DNA from: Synechocystis sp. PCC 7509
Lineage (GTDB): Bacteria > Cyanobacteriota > Cyanobacteriia > Cyanobacteriales > Chroococcidiopsidaceae
Direction of reading: 5' to 3'
NCBI RefSeq assembly: GCF_000332075.2
Contig: NZ_ALVU02000001.1
Coordinates: 1,507,193 to 1,571,192 of the forward strand
Length of the DNA stretch: 64,000 nt
Below, one piece after another: positions 35,801 to 43,180 of this stretch. The notes under the pieces are model-generated. The model searched no databases, had not been told where the DNA came from, and was given only the letters and a program-made list of their open reading frames with translations. The stretch's first letter is position 1; the number at the start of each line of letters is the position of its first letter. A program made the translations under genes and the position numbers.

Positions 35801-36408
35801 GCGAGTTACTGGAATATTACAGTCATAAATGGAGCGACGATAAAAAACTCAAACACCAGCAGCGCATTCAATCTAGCGTTAAACATATGACAAGTTTGCT
35901 AGATGATGTGCTATTAATTGGCAAAGCTGAAGCTGGAAAACTAGAATTTCAACCAAGATTGCTAGACATTATCCAATTGAGCCGCGACTTGGTAGAAGAA
36001 GTCCAAGTTACAACCCAGACTCATACTATTAATTTTTGCCCTCAAACGCAATGGGATAGACTTGATGGACTGATAGATGAGAAGCTATTTCGGCACATTA
36101 TTACTAATTTGCTCACAAATGCTGTGAAGTATTCACCGCAAGGCAAAGAAGTCGATTTTAATTTAGAGTGCGATCGCACAAGGGCAATTTTTTCGATTCA
36201 AGATGGGGGAATTGGGATTTCAATTGAAGACCAACAACAGTTGTTTGAGTCCTTTCATCGCGGCAGGAATGTGAGTAATATTCCTGGTACGGGCTTGGGA
36301 CTTGCGATCGTTAAAAAGTCTGTGGATTTACACGGAGGCACAATTACCGCCGAAAGCCAATTAGAAGTTGGCACAAAGTTTACAGTTACACTGCCATTAA
36401 ATCAATGA
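32857..36408 (+). CDS. FHA-PAS-GAF hybrid-input sensor histidine kinase
   Basis: An 1183-residue kinase starting at a GTG. In order: an FHA domain (about 20-105; YSIGRNPTNSIVL, SRQHAIL), PAS-type domains near 150-245 and 255-355, a short coiled coil, a GAF domain near 415-560 (WAFGEAWIPHGG), and PAS domains near 570-690, 700-825 and 835-935. Then HisKA with His969 in SHEFRTPL, and a HATPase domain with N, G1 (QDGGIGI) and G2 (GTGLGLAIV) boxes. No membrane helix, so it senses inside the cell. An FHA domain, which binds phosphothreonine, at a kinase N-terminus hints at cross-talk with Ser/Thr kinases. It pairs with the response regulator 10 bases downstream. Confidence 0.93.
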   Translation: MLESEKEQVKHLLAIEDNRGKRTISLESANYSIGRNPTNSIVLHSQLVSRQHAILVRLTDQSPHLFRLIDGNLKGVRSTNGLRVNGQHCFERELSHEDEIIFADDVKAWYYTTVDSLEISPENREKEVIKVASSTLIGVEREIANYSDAALLKLAAFPEPIANPIIEIDLTGNITYINPSALAQFPDLRETKLQHPLLEEIVPIVKNGQETFFVREVEIGSKIFSQSVHYVAVSGLIRNYIVDITESKHTELALRESEAKNRALLNAIPDLMLRLDKNGNCLNYLPAKTDTDRPNECAILPQEIISQRMHHINRALQTGETQIFEYQLQVQGTTCHHEVRIVVDGEDEVLAIVRDISSRVTAEIELKQAKDELELRVQERTTELQKANNRLLREIVTRHRAEEEVRFLQTMTQSIGESANFHSALGVALRLVCDFTGWAFGEAWIPHGGALECSPAWYRNTQNLDKFRLESENLTFLLGVGLPGRVWSSKQPELMQSVVNASYTDFLRKACALEVGFKSGLGIPIVATDRVLAVLVFFMFTADDEDKHLVKLVSTVATQLGALIQRKQVEEALSDSEERFRLLVEGGKDYAIFMLDIEGNIISWNTGAERITGYTSAEILGRSFYCFYPPEDRAINKPEYLLHLAKVNSQIEDEGWRICKDGSQIWVDEIITALKDQNGQLRGFSKVVRNTTENRRSQQALQESEQRLQAILDNSTALIYVKDLQGRFITINSWFGIVFNIHREEIKGKTDYDLFPKEIADTYRANELKVIETKSPMDWEEVAPQSDGLHTYISIKFPLFDAVGKIYAVCGISTDISDRKRVEDALNSSLATNRALLNAIPDSMFRISFKGIFVNFKAVKNNRLPLPTQEFLGKSLYEVFPYQVANPMMDCVQLALTTKNMQILEYQLLLDDNLLDYEARIAVSAENEVMAIIRDITERKHVETDIRQALEKEKELGELKSRFVTMASHEFRTPLATILSSSELLEYYSHKWSDDKKLKHQQRIQSSVKHMTSLLDDVLLIGKAEAGKLEFQPRLLDIIQLSRDLVEEVQVTTQTHTINFCPQTQWDRLDGLIDEKLFRHIITNLLTNAVKYSPQGKEVDFNLECDRTRAIFSIQDGGIGISIEDQQQLFESFHRGRNVSNIPGTGLGLAIVKKSVDLHGGTITAESQLEVGTKFTVTLPLNQ

Positions 36409-36418
36409 GTATAAACAA

Positions 36419-37135
36419 ATGAAAAAAATTTTAGTAATTGAAGACGAACCCGCAGTAAGAGCAAATATTTTAGAATTGCTAGAAGCAGAAGATTTTGAGG
36501 CGGTAGGGGCAGAAAATGGGTTTATGGGTGCAATGTGGGCGCAAGAATACCTACCCGATTTAATTATTTGCGACGTAATGATGCCCGAAGTTGATGGTTA
36601 TGAAGTTTTAGGGGCTTTGCGTCAAGTTCCAGAAACCGCAGCAATTCCGTTTATTTTTCTAACAGCGATGGTAGATAAAGCTGATATTCGTCACGGAATG
36701 GACTTAGGAGCGGATGACTATCTAACTAAACCATTTACAAGATCGGAGTTATTGGGAGCCATTACTTCACGGTTTAATAAACAAGCCGTTGTCATGCAGC
36801 AATTTCAAACCGAGCGCGAACGTGCGGAAAGTTTACAAAAAAAAGTGCTTGAACTTCAGCAGTCTGTGAGTAGCCAAGGAGAAATCTTACAGCAACTACA
36901 ACAAGAAATGCGTAATACTGTACCAAAAATTACTATGGCTATTGGATTTCTTAAAAGCATACAACCTGGAGGGCAGCGCGATCGCTGCATACAAATTTTG
37001 CAACAATCTTGTCAATCGGAAATTGCTTTACTTAATCAACCTAATTTACAAAAGTTCCTAACTCCTGAAGACTTAATACTGCTACGCCAGTTGAATTTAA
37101 TTAACCCAACTCCTCATTCACCTACTCATAGCTAA
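36419..37135 (+). CDS. Response regulator with receiver domain and coiled-coil tail
   Basis: A 238-residue protein with a receiver domain (acidic pocket EDE, phospho-acceptor Asp52 in ICDVMMPEVDG, Lys in LTKPF) and then a long helical, coiled-coil output (ERERAESLQKKVLELQQSV) without a DNA-binding domain. It most likely receives phosphate from the kinase encoded just upstream and acts by protein contact. Confidence 0.9.
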   Translation: MKKILVIEDEPAVRANILELLEAEDFEAVGAENGFMGAMWAQEYLPDLIICDVMMPEVDGYEVLGALRQVPETAAIPFIFLTAMVDKADIRHGMDLGADDYLTKPFTRSELLGAITSRFNKQAVVMQQFQTERERAESLQKKVLELQQSVSSQGEILQQLQQEMRNTVPKITMAIGFLKSIQPGGQRDRCIQILQQSCQSEIALLNQPNLQKFLTPEDLILLRQLNLINPTPHSPTHS

Positions 37136-37185
37136 CTTTGAATTAAATAAAATTTTGCTTTAATCAACAGATAATTTTTTTTAAA

Positions 37186-37216
37186 ATAGCCCTGGACTAG
37201 CTTATTCTGGGGCTAT
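37186..37216. terminator. Hairpin between convergent response regulator and hisG
   Basis: ATAGCCC at 37186-37192 pairs with GGGCTAT at 37210-37216. On the minus strand, in the direction of hisG, it is followed by a short T-run, so it fits a hisG terminator. It may serve both convergent genes. Confidence 0.65.
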
Positions 37217-37220
37217 CATT

Positions 37221-37865
37221 CTATACCTCCGCTAGTATCCGCGCTCTCATTTGTTCGACTAGCTGATGTAAATTACTTGTATTGAGGCGATAACTTAAAG
37301 GATGAGCAATTAGCCGTGCTGTACTAATAAATAACGTCTCAATTTCAATTAAGCCATTTTCTTGTAAAGTTCGCCCGGTGGAAACCAAGTCAACGATCGC
37401 TTCAGACATTCCAGTAATAGGCCCTAATTCCACTGAACCATAAAGCGGCACAATTTCTACAGGCAAATCTAGGCTATCAAAATAATCTTTGGCGCAGTTA
37501 ACAAATTTAGATGCAACTCTACCATGAGGTGGCAATTCTAAAGCCGAGCGATACAAGCTTGATTGTCTCACCGCCACCGATAGCCGACAAAGCCCAAATT
37601 GCAAATCGATTAAGTTAGCAACTTGTGGTTGTTTTTCTTGCAAGACATCGTAACCGACAATACCTAGTTGCGCTTGACCGTATTCTACATATACTGGAAC
37701 ATCTTGCGCTCTAACAAGTAAAGCTTTAGCCGTCTGTGTGGGGTCAGAAATTTGTAATTGCCTATTAGTGGAATCGAGAAAAGCACTAAAATCTAGTCCC
37801 ACTGATTGTAATAAACGGATGCTATCTTTTAAGAGTGAGCCTTTGGGCAATGCGACAGTAAGCAT
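37221..37865 (-). CDS. hisG: ATP phosphoribosyltransferase, short form
   Basis: A 214-residue HisG, the first step of histidine synthesis (ATP plus PRPP). Family segments are [39 protein letters not shown] and the PRPP loop [19 protein letters not shown]. The C-terminal regulatory domain of the long form is absent, so it should need HisZ, encoded elsewhere. Confidence 0.95.
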   Translation of the reverse strand: MLTVALPKGSLLKDSIRLLQSVGLDFSAFLDSTNRQLQISDPTQTAKALLVRAQDVPVYVEYGQAQLGIVGYDVLQEKQPQVANLIDLQFGLCRLSVAVRQSSLYRSALELPPHGRVASKFVNCAKDYFDSLDLPVEIVPLYGSVELGPITGMSEAIVDLVSTGRTLQENGLIEIETLFISTARLIAHPLSYRLNTSNLHQLVEQMRARILAEV

Positions 37866-37928
37866 AATTAAGAATTAATATATTGAAGCTTCGGGCATAA
37901 TAATAGCCCAAATGCGATCGCCTAAGTA

Positions 37929-38615
37929 ATGCAAATACTGCTAGTTGATGATGAAGTTGAATTGACAGATCCTCTCTGTCGAGTGCTAAAGCGTGAAGGT
38001 TACAGTGTTGATGTAGCTTATGATGGCGCAGCCGGAAGCGATCTTGCCGCCAAAAGTGGGTACGATTTGCTGATTTTAGATTGGATGCTACCTCACAAAA
38101 CCGGGTTAGAGATTTGCCAACAAGTACGAAAGGCGGGACAAGCTACCCCGGTACTATTTCTTACGGCTAAAGATACCATAGACGATCGCGTACAAGGATT
38201 AGACGCGGGAGCGGATGATTATTTAGTTAAACCTTTTGAACTAAGGGAATTATTAGCACGAGTCCGGGCATTATTGCGTCGTTCGGCATCTGACAGCGCG
38301 ATCGCCCCTTCTCAACGGCTAAAGGTGGCAGATTTGGAGTTGGACTGCGAAAACCAGTTAGGTTATCGCCCAGGGCGCAATATTGAGCTATCAGAAAAAG
38401 AAACCCAACTATTGGCTTATCTGATTGAAAATAACAGTCAATTGCTAACTCACGCTCAGATTTATCAACATCTCTGGTCTGAGGGCGAACAACCTAGTAG
38501 TAATGTGTTGGCGGCTTTAATTCGGTTATTGCGGCGCAAAATTGAAGCACCAGGGGAAACTCAATTAATTCACACGGTCTATGGTAAAGGCTACCGCTTT
38601 GGGGAGAATAGTTAG
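37929..38615 (+). CDS. rppA: OmpR-family response regulator, RppA-like
   Basis: A 228-residue regulator: receiver domain with Asp51 (LLILDWMLPHKTG) and Lys in LVKPFE, then a winged helix (NIELSEKETQLLAYLIENNSQ ... LIHTVYGKGYRFGE). Closest in pattern to cyanobacterial RppA/NrsR, which respond to redox state or nickel. In relatives a kinase gene (rppB/nrsS) follows; here none does, so its partner must lie elsewhere. A nickel role would fit the metal transporter at 14.5 kb, but that is speculation. Confidence 0.82.
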   Translation: MQILLVDDEVELTDPLCRVLKREGYSVDVAYDGAAGSDLAAKSGYDLLILDWMLPHKTGLEICQQVRKAGQATPVLFLTAKDTIDDRVQGLDAGADDYLVKPFELRELLARVRALLRRSASDSAIAPSQRLKVADLELDCENQLGYRPGRNIELSEKETQLLAYLIENNSQLLTHAQIYQHLWSEGEQPSSNVLAALIRLLRRKIEAPGETQLIHTVYGKGYRFGENS

Positions 38616-38695
38616 ATTGAATGTGCTGGCGATCGCCGCTTTGGGTTTAGGTATAGAAGTGCGATCGCATTAAAAGCCTGAAATAGGCAAAGGCT

Positions 38696-39091
38696 TTACT
38701 CTAATTTCCATACAATACGGGAACGCTTGGCTAACAGACCTGCCAACCGTTCAGCCTCAACTAAATTATCTTCTTGATATGGTAGCCCAGTTATATTTGC
38801 ATGATCTGGGGAATCTTGTTCTACATTTAACCCAATTTCTCTAACACGACCAACTTCAAGGCTGGCAATTCCATAACACTTACGAAACAAGTTAGCACAT
38901 TGCTCTAAAGAATACGCACTTGCCAAATTAACCGAAAGCCCAAGTTCATTAGCTCGCAAAAAATAAGCATCTGCTTTTATCCTTCCTGTATCTTCATCAA
39001 TCCACTGTTTTCGCAGTATTGCTCGATAAATAATGCTATCTGCTGGCAATGGCTCAAAGGGGTTTATGCTCGATTCAGCCATTCCAACCAC
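38696..39091 (-). CDS. Unknown partner of the BrnA/Mrr-N chimera
   Basis: A 131-residue protein (NPFEPLPADSIIYRAILRKQWIDEDTGRIKADAYFLR ... GRVREIGLNVEQDSPDHANITGLPY). I recall no named domain. The Arg-Lys-Trp, HANITG and ERLAGLL segments look conserved in type. Its start lies 28 bases inside the end of the upstream gene (an ATG at 39082, MAESSIN, is an alternative), the usual overlap for a two-gene toxin-antitoxin-like unit. A toxin role is a guess. Confidence 0.6.
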   Translation of the reverse strand: MVGMAESSINPFEPLPADSIIYRAILRKQWIDEDTGRIKADAYFLRANELGLSVNLASAYSLEQCANLFRKCYGIASLEVGRVREIGLNVEQDSPDHANITGLPYQEDNLVEAERLAGLLAKRSRIVWKLE

Positions 39092-39957
39092 TGCATCAAG
39101 ATGGATGATGTAACTTCGTGTTCTACGGCATAATTGTCGCCTAATTCGTGGTACAGATACACGGGTTGATCTTTACTACCAGGACAAATTAGTCTAACTT
39201 CACTTTCAACTTCTAGTTTGCTCCATGTTAGTCTAATGCCACCTTTCTCGTCGGTAGATACTGATGCTTTGGGAAAATTATCACCCATTAATTCGTAAGC
39301 TTCTACAACAAATTGGATTGCTAGTTTAAACGCTGATTGACTTGGTTGCAAAATGCCATAATCATCTGTTTCCTCTGCTTCTAAAAGATCAGTGAGCCGC
39401 TTTCGTGTCACTGCGAGATTGCTGCTAAATGGTTTCAATGATTGTGCAGGTTGTGCGATTTTGCTTTTATCAGCTTCTCGGACAATTTTAACAATCTCTT
39501 TTGCATCCAGACTATCAATATTTATAGACGTTGAAATTAAAGACCACACTCCTCGCTCTGAATTTTGTAAAAGCCCATATTTTTTTAAATAAGTGCGACT
39601 CCATCCGAGTCGGTATTCAACTTCACTCTGTGATGTACTTCCATGTGGAGTGTTTAATACTTCATCAGGCAAATCAAGAAGTTGTGCTACTTTCTCATAA
39701 ATCTCTTCAGTAGTGCCAGACCCACCCAAAACTTGTAGAGCCTGAATTGTGGGAAGGAGCATTGAGTCAAAGGTAGGAATTAAAGAGCTAGATCGCTTCA
39801 TAGGAAAACTATAATCTGGAAAAACTGCTGCTACATCAGGATCTAACTGAACATTTAGGGTAGATTTTTTGCGTCCTTGACCACGCGCTACAACCGGGAG
39901 TTGAGTAAAATTGTATTCAGGTCGTAAGTCATCATCCATTTCAAAGGTCTGATTCAT
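39064..39957 (-). CDS. Chimeric protein: BrnA-like N-terminus, Mrr-type winged helix, unknown C-terminal domain
   Basis: Residues 1-48 of 297 (DDDLRPEYNFTQL ... LNVQLDPDVAAVFPD) resemble the N-terminal half of BrnA-type antitoxins, as in the protein at 40140-40364 (NLAPEYTFDY ... VVVLDEDVAKVF). Residues 65-145 (MLLPTIQALQVLGGSGTTEEIYEKV ... YRLGWSRTYLKKYGLL) form an Mrr N-terminal winged helix. Residues 205-297 form an acidic domain of unknown kind. The fusion suggests a DNA-binding regulator or antitoxin for the small gene downstream. Confidence 0.65.
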   Translation of the reverse strand: MNQTFEMDDDLRPEYNFTQLPVVARGQGRKKSTLNVQLDPDVAAVFPDYSFPMKRSSSLIPTFDSMLLPTIQALQVLGGSGTTEEIYEKVAQLLDLPDEVLNTPHGSTSQSEVEYRLGWSRTYLKKYGLLQNSERGVWSLISTSINIDSLDAKEIVKIVREADKSKIAQPAQSLKPFSSNLAVTRKRLTDLLEAEETDDYGILQPSQSAFKLAIQFVVEAYELMGDNFPKASVSTDEKGGIRLTWSKLEVESEVRLICPGSKDQPVYLYHELGDNYAVEHEVTSSILMQWLEWLNRA

Positions 39958-40040
39958 AGCGCTGATTCACAACAATTCCTTTTCCCAGCCTACCAGTATA
40001 GTTTTATCTAAAGTTACAAATAAAACTTCGCCTTAACCTC

Positions 40041-40108
40041 GTTTCATGGTAACTATACTTTGCATTTTGTCGCGCAATTCTTGAGCTTGTTTGTAGAAAT
40101 GCGATCGC
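40041..40108 (-). repeat. Displaced second copy of the acyltransferase 3' end
   Basis: Sixty-two of 68 bases match 40723-40790. Read on the minus strand it encodes [21 protein letters not shown] and a stop, against [21 protein letters not shown] in the intact gene. Changes are thus conservative, and the copy kept its frame and its stop. It lies just beyond brnA, so the two copies flank brnTA. Confidence 0.88.
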
Positions 40109-40139
40109 GCTAGTCATTATATTATTAGATTGTTGATTT

Positions 40140-40364
40140 TTAGGGCATTGTTTCAATCAACGCTCTCAGAACTTTATTGACCGTTTCGGGATTGGAAAAG
40201 ACTTTAGCAACATCTTCATCCAAAACAACCACTGTCATTTTTCTTTCCTTATCTTTTGCTGCAAATCGGTTAGGCTTTGCTTTCTTATAGTCGAAGGTAT
40301 ATTCTGGGGCTAAATTGTCATTAGTAGGTATTTCATCAGAATGCGTTGTTTTCATAGTCTTCAC
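40140..40364 (-). CDS. brnA: BrnA-type antitoxin
   Basis: A 74-residue protein (NLAPEYTFDYKKAKPNRFA; MTVVVLDEDVAKVFSNPETVNKVLRAL) with the BrnA ribbon-helix-helix-like end. It would bind the BrnT toxin and repress the operon. Its start lies inside the end of brnT (29-base overlap), the normal brnT-brnA order. Confidence 0.85.
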   Translation of the reverse strand: MKTMKTTHSDEIPTNDNLAPEYTFDYKKAKPNRFAAKDKERKMTVVVLDEDVAKVFSNPETVNKVLRALIETMP

Positions 40365-40614
40365 GTTCTTTTTGAGTTACAATACGAGCGCTGATAATGC
40401 GGATTACTTGGGGACGTTCAGTGAAGCTGACTAGCAATAGCCGATTTTGTTGAGAATGACCGATAATAATTTCCCGATGCTTTTGCCTTGAATGCAATTC
40501 ATCCTCAAAAATTAGTGCTAATGGATTATTAAAGACAGTTTGAGCCTCTTCAAAGCTGACATTATGCTTCTTAATATTGTTAGCAGCTTTGGTAGTGTCC
40601 CCTTCGTAATCCAT
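40336..40614 (-). CDS. brnT: BrnT-type ribonuclease toxin
   Basis: From the ATG at 40614 the product has 92 residues: MDYEGDTTKAANNIKKHNVSFEEAQTVFNN, then DELHSRQKHREIIIGHSQQNRLLLVSFTE and IRIISARIVTQKEREDYEN. This matches BrnT, a RelE-fold RNase. An upstream in-frame TTG at 40647 would add 11 residues not usual for the family. Catalytic Arg/Lys positions (RIISAR) are kept. Confidence 0.87.
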   Translation of the reverse strand: MDYEGDTTKAANNIKKHNVSFEEAQTVFNNPLALIFEDELHSRQKHREIIIGHSQQNRLLLVSFTERPQVIRIISARIVTQKEREDYENNAF

Positions 40615-40714
40615 AATTAGATTGTAACGGACTCGATAAAATCGCAAAAGCAGTAAATTAGTTGTAAAGGAAATACAACCAAAACGAGAATTGTTTGAGT
40701 ATAAATACTTTGCA

Positions 40715-41740
40715 CTACCCCAGTTTCATCGCAATTATACTTTGCATTTTGTCGCGCAATTCTTGGGCTTGTTGGTAGAAACGCGATCGCACTTTTCCCG
40801 GCGAACTTTCTATTACAGGCGTTTTATATACTGGTTGAATGTAGTAATCTAACTTGCTTCTGGCTGCCCAAACTCCCATTGAAGGAAACAGTAGAAAAAT
40901 AAACATTAATGGCGATAAGGGTAAAAAAGGTAATTGCAAGCGTCTTGCTAGACTTTTGATATTAAAAGCCCAAGAATGTAAGTATTCATTACCCATGCAG
41001 ACTACAGGCAAAATTGGGATAGAGGAAACTTCGCTTAGACGCATAAAACTAAGATCAAAGGTTTCTAATTGATGGCGTTTTTGCCAACCTTTACTTGGCC
41101 CTCGTAAACCTTCTGGAGCATAAAGTAAAATAGTTTTTTGCTCTACTGCTTGCTCAAAATCATTCATCTCGGCGCGAACTCCACCCATTACTTTTGCCCA
41201 ACCTGGAGGTAGCCACCAAATTAACCAAGGGTGTTCAAATAAAGATACATCTGCTAATGGTTGCAATACCCAACCTGGTTGAGTATTACTCAATAGATAG
41301 CCCAAACTTAAAAAGTCCCAAGGGAAACACATCCCGGCGTGATTCATCGCCACGATAAAGGATTCTGTGGCGGGTAAATTCTCAGTTTCGTGTAATTGGG
41401 CGCGAAAATAATGTTTGATGATGGGAGCAAGAATTTCCTCACTAAAATGTTGCTGATAACTCAAGTCAAATTGTTCGTTTTGAGGACGTGGTAAACGGCA
41501 ACCCAAACGCAGCCAGCGAATTAATAAAGCCACATAGAATCCCCCAGGGATAAGAAATAGTAAGTATTCCAGCCAATTCCAGCCATCAGAATCGCTATTG
41601 TAGCGTTGCCAATGACGGTTAAATAAAATCAGCCAACCTGGAGGATACCAAAGACAAAACCAATCGAACCAACTAAATTGATACGCCTGTTTTAGTGGCT
41701 CGATTGTGTCAACTTCGCGCAATTGTTTCATTTTAGGCAA
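40715..41740 (-). CDS. Lysophospholipid acyltransferase family protein
   Basis: A 341-residue PlsC-like protein with membrane-interface helices near residues 30-75. The acceptor/catalytic region is [20 protein letters not shown]. Here the His-to-Asp spacing is seven residues, longer than the H-x4-D of classical PlsC. The second motif is [16 protein letters not shown] and the third [10 protein letters not shown]. It likely acylates a lysophospholipid or related lipid at the membrane. Its start overlaps the aldolase stop by 8 bases, so the two are coupled. Confidence 0.8.
   Translation of the reverse strand: MPKMKQLREVDTIEPLKQAYQFSWFDWFCLWYPPGWLILFNRHWQRYNSDSDGWNWLEYLLFLIPGGFYVALLIRWLRLGCRLPRPQNEQFDLSYQQHFSEEILAPIIKHYFRAQLHETENLPATESFIVAMNHAGMCFPWDFLSLGYLLSNTQPGWVLQPLADVSLFEHPWLIWWLPPGWAKVMGGVRAEMNDFEQAVEQKTILLYAPEGLRGPSKGWQKRHQLETFDLSFMRLSEVSSIPILPVVCMGNEYLHSWAFNIKSLARRLQLPFLPLSPLMFIFLLFPSMGVWAARSKLDYYIQPVYKTPVIESSPGKVRSRFYQQAQELRDKMQSIIAMKLG
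40723..40790 (-). repeat. Acyltransferase 3' end, in-gene copy of the 68-bp repeat
   Basis: This is the real end of the acyltransferase reading frame ([10 protein letters not shown] and stop). See the copy at 40041-40108. The region between the two copies holds only brnT and brnA. Confidence 0.88.
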
Positions 41741-42815
41741 TAGTCACATCTGGAGATAAATAAACATCCTGAATAGCGTTAAACAGCTTTACTCCATCTT
41801 CAAAAGGACGCTGGAAAGTTTTGCGCCCCGAAATTAAACCAGAACCGCCAGCACGTTTATTAATTACGGCGGTGCGAATTGCTTCAGCAAAGTCATTTTT
41901 GCCGGAAGCACCACCAGAATTGATTAATCCCGCCCGTCCAGAGTAGCAATTTAGCAACTGGTAGCGCGTTAAATCGATGGGGTGATCGGTGGTAAGGTCA
42001 GAATATACGCGATCGCTCGTTTTTCCGTAACTTTTCCCTGAAGCCTTCTCTACGGCTTCGTAACCGCGATTGTCTTCCGGTAATTTTTGTTTAATAATGT
42101 CGGCTTCAATGGTTACGCCTAAGTGATTTGCTTGTCCGCTCAGATCCCCTGCTAAATGATAGTCTTTGTCTTGCTTAAAAGCATTATTACGGAGGTAGCA
42201 CCACAAAATTGTTGCCATTCCTAGCTCGTGAGCGCGGGCGAAAGCCTTGCTTACTTCTTGAATTTGCCGCGTCGATTGTTCCGAACCAAAATAGATTGTT
42301 GCGCCTACAGCTACTGCTCCTAAGTTCCAAGCTTGTTCTACTGAAGCGAACATTATTTGATCGGCTTGGTTGGGAAAAGTTAACAACTCGTTATGGTTAA
42401 TTTTGGCAATGAAGGGGATTTTATGAGCATATTTGCGGGAAACACTGCCTAAAACTCCTAAAGTAGTAGCTACAGCATTACAACCCGATGCGATCGCCAA
42501 CTTTACTATATTTTCCGGGTCAAAATATATTGGATTGGGTGCAAAGGAAGCCCCCGCCGAGTGTTCAATCCCTTGATCTACAGGCAAAATTGATAAGTAA
42601 CCAGTGTTTCCCAATCGTCCAAAGGAATACAGTTGTTGTAAGCTGCGTAATACTTGGGGAGAGCGATCGCTGATAGTAAATATGCGATCTATAAAGTCTG
42701 CGCCAGGTAGATGCAATAAATCCCTAGAGACTTTAGCTTTATGAGTAAGTAAGTCTTCAGCTTCCTTACCTAGCAATGATGCGATCGATTGAGGGGCGGA
42801 TAATGTTGCGGTCAT
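41733..42815 (-). CDS. fbaB: Class I fructose-bisphosphate aldolase (DhnA/FbaB type)
   Basis: A 360-residue DhnA-type aldolase. Family segments are [15 protein letters not shown] near residue 85, [15 protein letters not shown] and [38 protein letters not shown] at the C-terminal phosphate site. It splits fructose 1,6-bisphosphate through a Schiff-base lysine. It is the first gene of a pair with the acyltransferase. Confidence 0.92.
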   Translation of the reverse strand: MTATLSAPQSIASLLGKEAEDLLTHKAKVSRDLLHLPGADFIDRIFTISDRSPQVLRSLQQLYSFGRLGNTGYLSILPVDQGIEHSAGASFAPNPIYFDPENIVKLAIASGCNAVATTLGVLGSVSRKYAHKIPFIAKINHNELLTFPNQADQIMFASVEQAWNLGAVAVGATIYFGSEQSTRQIQEVSKAFARAHELGMATILWCYLRNNAFKQDKDYHLAGDLSGQANHLGVTIEADIIKQKLPEDNRGYEAVEKASGKSYGKTSDRVYSDLTTDHPIDLTRYQLLNCYSGRAGLINSGGASGKNDFAEAIRTAVINKRAGGSGLISGRKTFQRPFEDGVKLFNAIQDVYLSPDVTIA

Positions 42816-43036
42816 AGCAGTTATGCCTCAAATACTTAAGTTGTTAGTTGTTCTTGCGGTGGAAAGCCGTGTTGTTCTCTTCTTGGTGCGCCATCGTATT
42901 TTTTGGAGGTTTTGTATAGTTCAAAACTTCCATCGGCGGCTAAAAGTGTAAATTTATCGCGCAGCGCTTGCAATTGTTCAGTATTCATCAGTTTAAATCC
43001 CCTAGGTACAGCCAAGTTTTGCCGCAACACTTGTAT

Positions 43037-43180
43037 TGACCTCCTCCCCGACCTTAAGGTACGGGGATTCCTAAGACTCACGACTTAGGTTTCTGTTTCT
43101 TTCCCTTTCGGGTTTTTTGCAACTGCCTTTTAGACTCTTGCCTATCGGGTCTTATGTTCGCTCCACAGACTGACACCGCA
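43037..43180 (-). ncRNA. Putative omega-RNA scaffold at the right end of the TnpB element
   Basis: TnpB nucleases use an RNA from the 3' end of their gene and the right end of the element, with the guide formed by the flanking host DNA. Here the last bases hold GGAATCCCCGTACC and GGTCGGGGAGGAGGTCA, which can fold. The guide would then begin ATACAAGTGTTGCGGC in the former aldo/keto reductase gene. The 5' limit is an estimate. Confidence 0.4.
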
